From Peribacillus asahii (GTDB taxonomy: Bacteria > Bacillota > Bacilli > Bacillales > DSM-1321): a stretch of 64,000 nt of DNA. The notes under the pieces were generated by a model. The model searched no databases. It saw only the letters and a program-made list of their open reading frames with translations, and was not told where the DNA came from. The position numbers and the translations under genes are program-made. The stretch's first letter is position 1, and every line of letters begins with the position of its first letter. The stretch is taken from NCBI RefSeq assembly GCF_004006295.1, contig NZ_CP026095.1, positions 207,501 to 271,500 of the forward strand, written 5' to 3'. Below, one piece after another: positions 8,692 to 16,749 of this stretch.

Positions 8692-10170
8692 ATGCATACG
8701 ATTACTGCTACATATAGGACACATGCGGAGAGTTTTCCGAATAAAGTGGCGATTCAAACAATGAATGAATCGCTGTGTTATAGAGATTGGTATGAGAGGG
8801 TAGAGAAAACAGCTTCTTGGTTTAACGGATTCAATACTTCTAATCAAATAGTTGGGGTTTTAATGCCAAATGGAATTCCATTTTTACAGCTTTTTGCGGG
8901 AGCAGCGGCGGCAGGGTGGATCGCTGTTCCTTTTGATATAAAATGGCGGGAGGAGGAAATTCAAAAACGTCTGGCTCTGTCGTCTCCTTTTGTTTTACTC
9001 ACGACAAAAGAGTTATATGAACGTGTGAAGCACCTCCATCCTAATATCCAAGTGTGGGAGCCTTCCTGCTTAGAAAAAGTAAATGAGATTGATAGAGTTG
9101 GTAAAGAGAATAGTGGGGATATGCCCTTTTATTTAGGCTTTACTTCAGGATCAACAGGAGAACCTAAAGCATTTATTCGCTCTCATCAATCGTGGATTGC
9201 GAGTTTCGAATGCAATCTGTACGATTTTCATATCGATGCGAATGATCATGTCCTGATTCCAGGTGCTCTGATTCATTCGCATTTTCTATATGGAGCAATT
9301 AGTACATTATATTTAGGTGGTACGGTGTATGTATTAGAAAAATTCTCTGTACCTCAAACTTTATCAATTTTAGAGGCTGAGCCTATTTCCGTTGTGTATT
9401 TTGTGCCAACAATGATTGAAGCGCTGCTCAGGGAAGAGGAGGTCATTGAGCGTCCTGTAAAAATTATTTCTTCAGGTGCGAAGTGGGAAGTGGATTCTAA
9501 ACGAAGAATTCCAGAGGTATTTCGCGATGTATCGATGTATGAGTTTTATGGAGCAAGCGAGCTGAGCTTTGTGACGTTCTTATCTCATAAGGAAAATCAA
9601 TTGAAGCCTAATTCTGTCGGTAAACCGTTTCATAATGTAGAGATTCAAATTCGTACATCAAACGGTGATGTGGCGGAAACGAATGAAATAGGTAAAATCC
9701 ATATTAGAAGTGATATGGTATTTATCGGTTATCTACATCCGCAGAATCGTACCATTCGTTCTATTCACGATGCAGAAGGCTGGGTTACGGTAGATGATAT
9801 GGGCTATATTGATGAAGAAGGATATCTGTATATAGCAGGCCGTGAGAAGAATATGATTTTATACGGGGGCATTAATATTTTTCCTGAAGAGGTAGAGGCC
9901 GTTTTATCACAGCATCGAGATGTGGAATATGTCGCTGTTGTTGGAATGGCTGATTCCTATTGGGGGCAGATGGTCGCAGCGGTCATCGTAGGTACGGCCC
10001 CGAAACTGGAGCTGAAACGATTATGTAAGCAGCATTTAGCTGCGTATAAAGTTCCGCGCAAATGGTTCTTTATTGAGGAAATGCCGCTGACGGTAAGCGG
10101 GAAAATTGCTCGTGCACAAGTTCAAGAGTTGATTGAGAGGAAGGAGGATTTATTATTAGAAAGGCAGTGA
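8692..10170 (+). CDS. yhfT: Acyl-CoA synthetase / AMP-dependent ligase (YhfT-like)
   Basis: The product has 492 residues. The ANL-superfamily core motifs are complete: phosphate loop TSGSTGEPK (about residues 152-160), YEFYGASE, TVDDMGY with the ribose-binding aspartate, the hinge GREKNMILYGGINIFP, and the C-terminal lysine motif TVSGKIAR. It would activate a fatty or dicarboxylic acid to the acyl-CoA through an acyl-AMP. Being co-transcribed with bioY and a thiolase under BirA control, it probably handles a biotin precursor such as a pimelate-like acid; that is inference. It starts 18 bases after bioY and overlaps yhfS. Confidence 0.9.
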   Translation: MHTITATYRTHAESFPNKVAIQTMNESLCYRDWYERVEKTASWFNGFNTSNQIVGVLMPNGIPFLQLFAGAAAAGWIAVPFDIKWREEEIQKRLALSSPFVLLTTKELYERVKHLHPNIQVWEPSCLEKVNEIDRVGKENSGDMPFYLGFTSGSTGEPKAFIRSHQSWIASFECNLYDFHIDANDHVLIPGALIHSHFLYGAISTLYLGGTVYVLEKFSVPQTLSILEAEPISVVYFVPTMIEALLREEEVIERPVKIISSGAKWEVDSKRRIPEVFRDVSMYEFYGASELSFVTFLSHKENQLKPNSVGKPFHNVEIQIRTSNGDVAETNEIGKIHIRSDMVFIGYLHPQNRTIRSIHDAEGWVTVDDMGYIDEEGYLYIAGREKNMILYGGINIFPEEVEAVLSQHRDVEYVAVVGMADSYWGQMVAAVIVGTAPKLELKRLCKQHLAAYKVPRKWFFIEEMPLTVSGKIARAQVQELIERKEDLLLERQ

Positions 10171-11249
10171 TTGTTCAGGCGAAACGAACACCGATTGGGA
10201 AAGAAAACGGGATGCTGCGAGAACTTCAGCCACATGAGCTCGCAGCATCAATTCTTCAACATTTGGCAAGTGGTATCGAGGAGAAAATAGATGAAGTAAT
10301 AGTAGGAAATGTCGTAGGTCCTGGCGGCAATGTTGCTCGTTTAGCTGCTTTAGAAGCGGGTCTGCCTTACTCGATTACAGGATTAACACTCGATCGCCAG
10401 TGCAGTGCAGGTTTAGAAGCAATTCGTATGGCTTGTTATTTTGTGCAAGGAGGAGCAGGGCAATGTTATATCGCCGGTGGTGTAGAAAGTACGAGCACCT
10501 CTCCTTATGAACAGCGGGCTCAATTTTCCCCCGATCGCATTGGTGATCCTGACATGGGGGTAGCCGCTGAACATGTTGCTAAGAAATATGAAATTAGTCG
10601 AGAGCGGCAAGATGAGTATGCGCTCTTAAGTTATCAGCGCAGTCGAGAGGCTTATACGAATGGTCTGTATGAGCAAGAAATTCTTACAGTTGGAGAACAA
10701 AGCAGCGACGAAGAATTGCTTCGTGAACGGAAAATGGAGAAGCTATTGAAACGAGCAAGACCGATTTTCGTGAAAGAAAATGGGACGGTAACCGCTGCTA
10801 ATAGCTGTGCGATTCATGACGGAGCTTGTGCGACATTAGTTATGGAAGAAACGCTGGCGAAACAGCTGGGTTATCAACCTGTATTGCGCTTTGTCGATAG
10901 TCAAGTTGCTGGGGTGCATCCTTTTTATCCAGGAATCGCTCCTGTACCAGCCATTCAAGAATTGTTAAATAGAAACAGTTTAACGATAGAAGATATTGAT
11001 CTTGTGGAAATCAATGAAGCATTTGCTTCCAAAATTGTTGCTTGTGCACAAGAACTTTCGATTCCTTATGATAAATTGAATGTATGCGGTGGAGCGATTA
11101 CGATTGGACATCCATATGGAGCGTCAGGCGCAATGCTAGTCACTCGCTTGTTTTATGAAGTTCAAAGACGCCAATATGTGAAATATGTGTTAGCCGCAAT
11201 TGGAAGCGCTGGAGGAGTCGGAGTGGCGGTGTTGTTTGAGGTAGTGTAA
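10155..11249 (+). CDS. yhfS: Thiolase / acetyl-CoA C-acyltransferase (YhfS-like)
   Basis: The product has about 364 residues. Thiolase motifs are TLDRQCSAGLEAI with the nucleophilic cysteine, EINEAFASK, and GGAITIGHPYGASGA with the catalytic histidine. The usual second cysteine near the C-terminus (C-x-GGG) is replaced (AIGSAGGVG), which fits YhfS-type proteins but not a classical thiolase. The start is odd: homology demands an N-terminus of xRKAVIVQAKRTPIG, and the only initiation site at proper distance (7 bases) from AAGGAGG (10141-10147) is ATT at 10155. The next legal start, GTG at 10167, is 19 bases away and removes conserved residues. Confidence 0.85.
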   Translation: MRKAVIVQAKRTPIGKENGMLRELQPHELAASILQHLASGIEEKIDEVIVGNVVGPGGNVARLAALEAGLPYSITGLTLDRQCSAGLEAIRMACYFVQGGAGQCYIAGGVESTSTSPYEQRAQFSPDRIGDPDMGVAAEHVAKKYEISRERQDEYALLSYQRSREAYTNGLYEQEILTVGEQSSDEELLRERKMEKLLKRARPIFVKENGTVTAANSCAIHDGACATLVMEETLAKQLGYQPVLRFVDSQVAGVHPFYPGIAPVPAIQELLNRNSLTIEDIDLVEINEAFASKIVACAQELSIPYDKLNVCGGAITIGHPYGASGAMLVTRLFYEVQRRQYVKYVLAAIGSAGGVGVAVLFEVV

Positions 11250-11397
11250 ATAAGCCATGAAAAGGTGCATCTATAATGAAGGGCTACATTCTAAAAAGTA
11301 ATTCGTCCAATACTTATTTGCTATTAATTGATTTTTCAAAAAAATGATATACTAAAGGGCGAAAGCTATTCTAGTTCATGCAGAGAGGAATTGTACG

Positions 11398-12084
11398 ATG
11401 AAACAAATTTACACAGGTAAAACGAAAGACGTATTTGAACTTGAAGATGGTAGTTATTTATTAAAGTTCAAAGACGATGTAACAGGCGAGAACGGTGTAT
11501 TTGATCCGGGTGCTAACACGGTTGGTTTAACTTTAGAAGGAGCAGGTCGTGCGGGACTTAGCTTAACAAAGCACTTTTTCGAAGCATTGAAGGAACAAGG
11601 AATTCCTACTCATTACATAGATGCAAACATTGATGAAGCAACAATGACGGTTAGACCCGCTACTGTATTTGGTAAAGGGTTAGAAGTAATCTGTCGTTAC
11701 CGTGCTGTTGGCAGCTTCTTGCGTCGTTACGGATTGTATGCGGAAGAAGGCCAAGCATTAGATGCATTCGTAGAAGTAACATTGAAAGATGATGGACGTC
11801 AAGACCCGCCAATCAGTGAGGATGCACTAGATATGCTAGGTATTTTAACAAAAGCTGAATATGCAGTATTAAAAGATTTGACTCAACAAATCGGTAATGT
11901 TGTCAAAGCAGAATTAGCGAAAAAAGATATTGAACTATACGATATTAAATTTGAATTTGGTCGAGTGGGCGAAGGGAAAGAAATCGTGTTAATCGATGAA
12001 ATTTCAGGTGGAAATATGCGTGCGTATAAAAACGGTGAATATATCGAACCGCTTCAATTAGAAAAATTAATGTTAGAAGCGTAA
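11398..12084 (+). CDS. purC: SAICAR synthase (PurC family), stand-alone copy
   Basis: The product has 228 residues and belongs to the phosphoribosylaminoimidazole-succinocarboxamide synthase family: IYTGKTKDVFELEDG, KFKDDVTGENGVFDPGAN, EVICRYRAVGSFLRRYG, and YDIKFEFG...LIDEISGGNMR. It would join aspartate to CAIR in purine synthesis. It differs from the usual Bacillus PurC (YEGKAKR, about 240 residues) and is not in a pur operon, so it is likely a divergent second copy. AGAGGAA precedes the ATG, and a strong terminator follows. Confidence 0.8.
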   Translation: MKQIYTGKTKDVFELEDGSYLLKFKDDVTGENGVFDPGANTVGLTLEGAGRAGLSLTKHFFEALKEQGIPTHYIDANIDEATMTVRPATVFGKGLEVICRYRAVGSFLRRYGLYAEEGQALDAFVEVTLKDDGRQDPPISEDALDMLGILTKAEYAVLKDLTQQIGNVVKAELAKKDIELYDIKFEFGRVGEGKEIVLIDEISGGNMRAYKNGEYIEPLQLEKLMLEA

Positions 12085-12090
12085 GAAATG

Positions 12091-12127
12091 ACCCCAAATT
12101 GAGGACATAATTGTCCTTGATTTGGGG
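12091..12127 (+). terminator. Terminator after purC
   Basis: ACCCCAAAT pairs with ATTTGGGGT, with an inner AGGACA/TGTCCT helix, followed by TTTTTAT. Confidence 0.85.
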
Positions 12128-12159
12128 TTTTTATACTTTGAAACAGATTACTCTTTTAG

Positions 12160-12285
12160 GAATCCCGCCAAATATAAGAGAAATCATGCAATTTTGTTAG
12201 AGAATCGTGCCGAATATAAGGTAAATCATGCCGATTTGCTAGATAATCCCGCCAATTAACATGCCATTCCTTATACCGTCTAAAA
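12160..12285. repeat. Three imperfect 42-bp tandem units upstream of the alcohol dehydrogenase
   Basis: Units start at 12160, 12202 and 12244, exactly 42 bases apart, each opening (G/T)AATC(C/G)(C/T)GCC. The first two continue with AATATAAG and AAATCATGC; the third decays after about 25 bases. They lie 80-205 bases upstream of the sigma-54 promoter, where activator sites are often found, but they could simply be a dispersed intergenic repeat. Confidence 0.65.
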
Positions 12286-12349
12286 TGAGCCGAATTTATG
12301 TTACAAATGGCCGTTTTTTCGGCCGCTTAATATTTCAAAACCTCGATTT

Positions 12350-12363
12350 TGTAAGCGCTTTAT
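12350..12363 (+). promoter_or_regulatory. Catabolite-responsive element (cre) upstream of adhP
   Basis: TGTAAGCGCTTTAT fits the CcpA consensus TGWAARCGYTWNCW at 13 of 14 positions. It abuts the sigma-54 promoter on its upstream side, so CcpA bound here should interfere with activation when glucose is present. Confidence 0.65.
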
Positions 12364-12364
12364 G

Positions 12365-12381
12365 TTGGCATGCGACTTGCA
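12365..12381 (+). promoter_or_regulatory. Sigma-54 (SigL) promoter of adhP
   Basis: TTGGCATGCGACTTGCA matches the -24/-12 consensus YTGGCACGNNNNTTGCW, with the invariant GG (12367-12368) and GC (12379-12380) separated by exactly 10 bases. The adhP start is 75 bases downstream. A sigma-54 activator gene lies 1.3 kb away on the other strand. Between the 42-bp repeats and the cre site, the perfect inverted repeat GGCCG-N6-CGGCC (12309-12324) is a candidate activator site. Confidence 0.75.
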
Positions 12382-12455
12382 TTATATAGTAAGTGAGGTT
12401 AAAAAAAGGGCGTCATTTATAGGAAGGCGCCGCTAGAAAAGGGAGGAAATGAAGC

Positions 12456-13529
12456 ATGAGCGCAGCAAATCAAGGAAGCACGGTAAAAGTAAAGGCAGGT
12501 CAAGAGGTTAAAACAATGAAAGCCGCAGTAGTCAATGAATTTAATCAAAAGCTTGAAATTAAAAATGTCCCTGTTCCTGAATTAGAATATGGAGAAATTC
12601 TAGTGAAGATTAAAGCGTGTGGTGTATGTCATACCGACCTTCATGCGGCACATGGAGACTGGCCAGTTAAACCGAAGTTGCCACTTATTCCAGGTCATGA
12701 AGGTGTGGGTATTATTGAAAAGGTAGCAGAAGGCGTGACGTCCTTAAAAGTTGGTGATCGCGTTGGGATTCCGTGGTTGTATTCGGCGTGTGGGGAGTGT
12801 GAATATTGTTTAACAGGACGCGAAACGCTTTGTCCAAAACAATTGAATGCAGGTTACTCAATAGATGGAGCATATGCTGAGTACTGTAAAGCTCCAGCAC
12901 AATATGTTGTCAAAATCCCAGAGGGTCTTGATTTTGCGGAGATTTCTCCAATCTTCTGCGCAGGGGTAACGACGTATAAAGCATTGAAAGTATCAGAAGC
13001 AAAGCCAGGTGATTGGATAGCGATTTATGGGATTGGCGGACTAGGTCACGTAGCTCTTCAATATGCAAAAGCAATGGGCTTTAACGTTGTTGCCGTTGAC
13101 ATTCAAGATGACAAGCTGGATCTTGCGAAGGAACTAGGAGCAGATTTAACGATCAATGGTTTAAAAACTGATCCGATTCAAGATATCCAAGACAAAGTAG
13201 GCGGTGTGCAAGCAGCTATTTCTGTTGCTGTTACGAAAAAAGCATTTGAACAAGCATATAGATCCGTGAAGCGTGGAGGAACATTGGTAGCTGTTGGCCT
13301 TCCAAATGCTGAGCTGCCAATTCCAATCTTTGATACCGTATTAAATGGGGTAACGGTGAAAGGTTCAATTGTTGGGACAAGAAGGGACCTTCAAGAAGCG
13401 ATTCAATTTGCAGCAGAAGGCAAGGTACGTACAAATATTGAAACAAAACCGCTTGATAACATTAATGAAGTGTTCGAACGTTTAGATAAAGGCGAAATTA
13501 ATGGCCGTGTTGTATTAACAATGGAATAG
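12456..13529 (+). CDS. adhP: Zinc-dependent NAD alcohol dehydrogenase (AdhP/AdhT type)
   Basis: The product has 357 residues. Catalytic zinc ligands appear in [17 protein letters not shown] and GHEGVGI, the structural zinc cysteines in [15 protein letters not shown], and the NAD-binding Rossmann motif as [13 protein letters not shown]. It closely resembles AdhT of Geobacillus, which oxidises ethanol and reduces acetaldehyde. It carries about 20 extra N-terminal residues. GGGAGG lies 9 bases before this ATG, so the extension looks real; an internal ATG at 12516 would give the usual length. It is transcribed from a sigma-54 promoter with a cre site. Confidence 0.92.
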   Translation: MSAANQGSTVKVKAGQEVKTMKAAVVNEFNQKLEIKNVPVPELEYGEILVKIKACGVCHTDLHAAHGDWPVKPKLPLIPGHEGVGIIEKVAEGVTSLKVGDRVGIPWLYSACGECEYCLTGRETLCPKQLNAGYSIDGAYAEYCKAPAQYVVKIPEGLDFAEISPIFCAGVTTYKALKVSEAKPGDWIAIYGIGGLGHVALQYAKAMGFNVVAVDIQDDKLDLAKELGADLTINGLKTDPIQDIQDKVGGVQAAISVAVTKKAFEQAYRSVKRGGTLVAVGLPNAELPIPIFDTVLNGVTVKGSIVGTRRDLQEAIQFAAEGKVRTNIETKPLDNINEVFERLDKGEINGRVVLTME

Positions 13530-13539
13530 AGGTTGATAG

Positions 13540-13575
13540 AAAAGAAGCTAGCTTGAAGGATTGCTAGCTTCTTTT
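13540..13575. terminator. Terminator after adhP
   Basis: A 13-bp perfect stem (AAAAGAAGCTAGC at 13540-13552 with 13563-13575) has a 10-base loop and T-rich flanks. It can also stop the convergent regulator transcript. Confidence 0.85.
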
Positions 13576-13689
13576 CTCTTCTTACGGAGCAAATGGAACA
13601 AAGTATCGAAACATAAAAGCAATAAGTGAAAATAAGGAGATCGTACAAAGAAAAATAAAATGAAGGATGATATAGAGAATTTTCCACTC

Positions 13690-15120
13690 CTAAGAATGAC
13701 TTTTTTCATTTAAAATATACCGCAGTTTCCGCATCGAAATGTGCAGTCGTTTGGCTGCTTCGGTGCGATTGCCGTATGTTTGTTGGAGAGCTTGCAGGAC
13801 AAGTTCTTTACTAACAATAGATTCTAGCTTTTTCATTTCTGATAGTAGGTCAGCGAGATTCATCTCCTTTTTTTGCTGAAAGTCTTCAACAAGTCTTTTT
13901 CTCCATTCAGCAAGAGGGTCATTTATCATCGTTTGGACAGCTTTTGTCTCTGGATTTGCTTGGAGCATGTGACTGTTCGGCAGCACGATATCTTCTGCTG
14001 TTATTTTCTGTTCAGAGTCAGTCAATGTGAGTGTTCTTGTTATCACATTGGACAGCTCACGAATATTACCGGGCCAATCGTAGCGTTGTAGTTTTTCGAT
14101 TGCACAGTCTGAAAATGTCCTGTTAGCTTGTCCATTTCGTTCAATTAGATGTTCAATGAGCAGCGGAATATCGGCTTTCCTGTGGCGCAGGGCTGGGATA
14201 TCGAGCTTCACGACGTTCAGACGATAATATAAATCTTCGCGAAATTTTCCTTTCATTACGGCTTGCTGCAAATTTTCATTAGAGGCAGCTACTAATCGGG
14301 CTTTAGTGTGGAGTATTTGGCTGCTGCCAACACGCATAAATTCTCTAGTTTCTAGTACCCTAAGCAGCTTTACTTGAATAGCTGGGCTCGCATCGGCAAT
14401 TTCATCGAGAAAAAGCGTCCCGTTCCCGGCAATTTCAAAGAACCCTTTTCTTTGCTGAGTTGCTCCAGTAAATGCCCCTTTTTCATGTCCAAATAATTCA
14501 CTTTCTAAGAGAGATTCGGAAATAGCCCCGCAATTAAGGGCAATAAAGGGCTCATGGCTTCGTGGACTAGCTAGATGAATGAATCGGGAGAGGACTTCTT
14601 TACCAGTACCTGTTTCTCCTTCAATCAATACATTTACAGATTTTTGAGCCACTTTGTATGCTGTTTCAATAAGTGCTGGCATGGAGGAGTGTTCCCCCAT
14701 AATGAGTCCTGAATCATGAGCGAGTTTATGCACGACTTGCTGATGTTGAGCGGTACAATGATTTAATAGATTTTCCACTTGTGCTTCGAGGACAGAGATA
14801 TCATCAAAAGGCTTTTCCATATAGTCACTTGCACCAAGCTTCATTGCTTCCACAGCTGTTTTGATTGTACTATAGCCAGTCATAATGAGTGCTTTGCAGC
14901 GAGGTTGCAGCGTTTTTAAGTGCCGCAAAAGGGCAAGTCCATCACAGTCTGGCAGCTTTAAATCAATCATAGCAACATGGAAATGATGGTTATGAAAGTC
15001 CAGTTCATAAAATTGTTGACCGCTGTTAACAACCTGAACATGATAGCCTTTTAAAGTAAAAAGACGGGATAAGAAAGTGCCAACTTCCTTTTCATCATCC
15101 GCAATAAGCAGATTAATCAT
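13690..15120 (-). CDS. Sigma-54-dependent response regulator (NtrC type)
   Basis: The product has 476 residues. A receiver domain (residues 1-120, IADDE acidic pocket, MIDLKLPDCDG with the phospho-acceptor aspartate, K of MEKPFDD) is followed by an AAA+ domain with Walker A GETGTGKE, the sigma-54-contacting loop EKGAFTGA and Walker B GTLFLDEIAD. A Fis-type HTH at the C-terminus (NRTEAAKRLHISMRKLRYIL) completes it. It overlaps the sensor kinase gene by 4 bases (ATGA), so they are a two-component pair. The nearby sigma-54 promoter of adhP is the most likely target. Confidence 0.93.
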   Translation of the reverse strand: MINLLIADDEKEVGTFLSRLFTLKGYHVQVVNSGQQFYELDFHNHHFHVAMIDLKLPDCDGLALLRHLKTLQPRCKALIMTGYSTIKTAVEAMKLGASDYMEKPFDDISVLEAQVENLLNHCTAQHQQVVHKLAHDSGLIMGEHSSMPALIETAYKVAQKSVNVLIEGETGTGKEVLSRFIHLASPRSHEPFIALNCGAISESLLESELFGHEKGAFTGATQQRKGFFEIAGNGTLFLDEIADASPAIQVKLLRVLETREFMRVGSSQILHTKARLVAASNENLQQAVMKGKFREDLYYRLNVVKLDIPALRHRKADIPLLIEHLIERNGQANRTFSDCAIEKLQRYDWPGNIRELSNVITRTLTLTDSEQKITAEDIVLPNSHMLQANPETKAVQTMINDPLAEWRKRLVEDFQQKKEMNLADLLSEMKKLESIVSKELVLQALQQTYGNRTEAAKRLHISMRKLRYILNEKSHS

Positions 15121-16733
15121 GCAATCACCTCATTTGGTAAAGGGAGTTTTAATCGAAATGTGCTTCCGTGACCGTCTACACTTTCAACTTCAATCGTGCC
15201 GCCGTGATCATTGGCGATTCCAAGGCTAACTGATAAACCAAGTCCTGTGCCTTTATCGCGTTCCTTTGTTGTATGAAAAGGATGAAAAATAAGTGGTAAA
15301 CGCTCTGTTTCAATCCCAATTCCGTTATCTGTAACAGCAATAATAATGGAGTTGGACTCAAGATAGGATTGAATGTGCAGCCGTTTTTCCGTTGATGTAG
15401 AAACATCTAAGGCATATTTAGCATTTAATAGTAAATTGATAATAATTTGTTCAATATGTGGCTGACTACCAACTATAAGCGGTAGATCTTTTTGTAAAGA
15501 AAGACGAATCGAAATCGCATTTTTTTCAAGCTGAAATTTTAATAGATTAAGAACTTGATGAATAGCTTCGTTCACCGAGTAATGTTGAAATTTGTATTCG
15601 TCCTGTCTTGAAAAAGTAAGAAGGCTTTTCACAATTTGTTTGCAGCGGTCCCCGCAGTTTTTAATATCCGTTAGTAAAGGGTAATCCTGATGTTCAGGAG
15701 GAATATTTCTTAGCAAAAGTTGTGAGTTTCCAAGAATGGCTGTTAACGGGCTATTTAATTCGTGAGCGACACCAGCAGCCATTTCACCGATGGCGCCGAG
15801 CTTGCCGGCATGAAGCAGTTGGGCTTGGATCTGCCGTTTTATTGTTACATTTTTAAAGTAGGCAATGACACCGTATACTTGTTGTTCCTTATTTTGAATA
15901 GGGTACGTATTCATTTCTAAAATGATGTCGTGTGGAAGCAGAATTTCTTGGAATTTTGGCTTTTGGGAAGAGAATGTATCTTGGATGAGTGGTTTTGCTT
16001 GATCTATGACAGCTTCAAGAGCGGAAAAGCTTTTCGCTGAATCATTGCACTTGTATAGGTCAATTTGACGGTCAAATACAACAATCATGTCTTCCACTGC
16101 CTTAAAGGTGTCTTCCCATTCTTGTTTTGCACGAAGCACTTCTTTATAAAGAGCTGCATTTTCGAGCGTCATGGCTAATTGATTAGAAAGCTGCTCGAGA
16201 AAGTCTAATTCTTCAGGTTTCCATTCTTGCTGGTTTTTCCTGCCGAATGTTAAAACACCAATCCCTTCATTTTTGCTGTATAAAGGGACTAATAAAAGGG
16301 TTTCAATGTTCAAAGCAAGCAGCCTTCTTTTCTCAGAATAGAGAGCAGGTAAGTGGTCGACTTGAAGATGAATTAATTGTTTGCCATGAAGGGCAGACGT
16401 ATAAAGAGAAAGCTGCTGCATATGGGTATTAAACTCCAATTCAAGATCACAATGTTCCTCGGGATGAATGTGGAGCAAAGAAGGCTCTTCCTCATGCAAG
16501 ATAAATAAATGACAATCATCAAACGTGATAAGCTGCTTTAGCTTACTCATCACATTGCGTAAGATTTCCTCAATGCTCATATCAATGTGAATATTTTTAG
16601 TTAAATCATTCATGATTTCAAGCTGCATATTTTTCTGTTTTAATTGATCAATTGTTTTCTTTAACTCCGTATAGTACGTTTTTTTTGAAGATTTTACACC
16701 GGTTAGTAAATCGATTAATTGGTCTTTAGTCAT
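15117..16733 (-). CDS. Cytoplasmic GAF-PAS sensor histidine kinase
   Basis: The product has 538 residues with no membrane segment. In order: an N-terminal coiled coil, a GAF domain (about residues 50-195), a PAS-like domain (about 205-310), HisKA with the phospho-accepting histidine in GVAHELNSPLTAIL, and an ATPase domain with DNGIGI and GTGLGLSVS boxes. A soluble GAF-PAS kinase suggests an internal signal such as a small metabolite or redox state. I chose the ATG preceded by GAGGTG at 6 bases; the longer GTG start overlaps that site. It lies between the iron alcohol dehydrogenase and the regulator, in one operon. Confidence 0.9.
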   Translation of the reverse strand: MTKDQLIDLLTGVKSSKKTYYTELKKTIDQLKQKNMQLEIMNDLTKNIHIDMSIEEILRNVMSKLKQLITFDDCHLFILHEEEPSLLHIHPEEHCDLELEFNTHMQQLSLYTSALHGKQLIHLQVDHLPALYSEKRRLLALNIETLLLVPLYSKNEGIGVLTFGRKNQQEWKPEELDFLEQLSNQLAMTLENAALYKEVLRAKQEWEDTFKAVEDMIVVFDRQIDLYKCNDSAKSFSALEAVIDQAKPLIQDTFSSQKPKFQEILLPHDIILEMNTYPIQNKEQQVYGVIAYFKNVTIKRQIQAQLLHAGKLGAIGEMAAGVAHELNSPLTAILGNSQLLLRNIPPEHQDYPLLTDIKNCGDRCKQIVKSLLTFSRQDEYKFQHYSVNEAIHQVLNLLKFQLEKNAISIRLSLQKDLPLIVGSQPHIEQIIINLLLNAKYALDVSTSTEKRLHIQSYLESNSIIIAVTDNGIGIETERLPLIFHPFHTTKERDKGTGLGLSVSLGIANDHGGTIEVESVDGHGSTFRLKLPLPNEVIA

Positions 16734-16749
16734 ATTCTTCACCTCATGA

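Noticed and set aside
13403..13687. 94-codon minus-strand ORF after adhP
   Set aside because: It runs back through the adhP terminator and the adhP coding end, has no ribosome site and no recognisable sequence.
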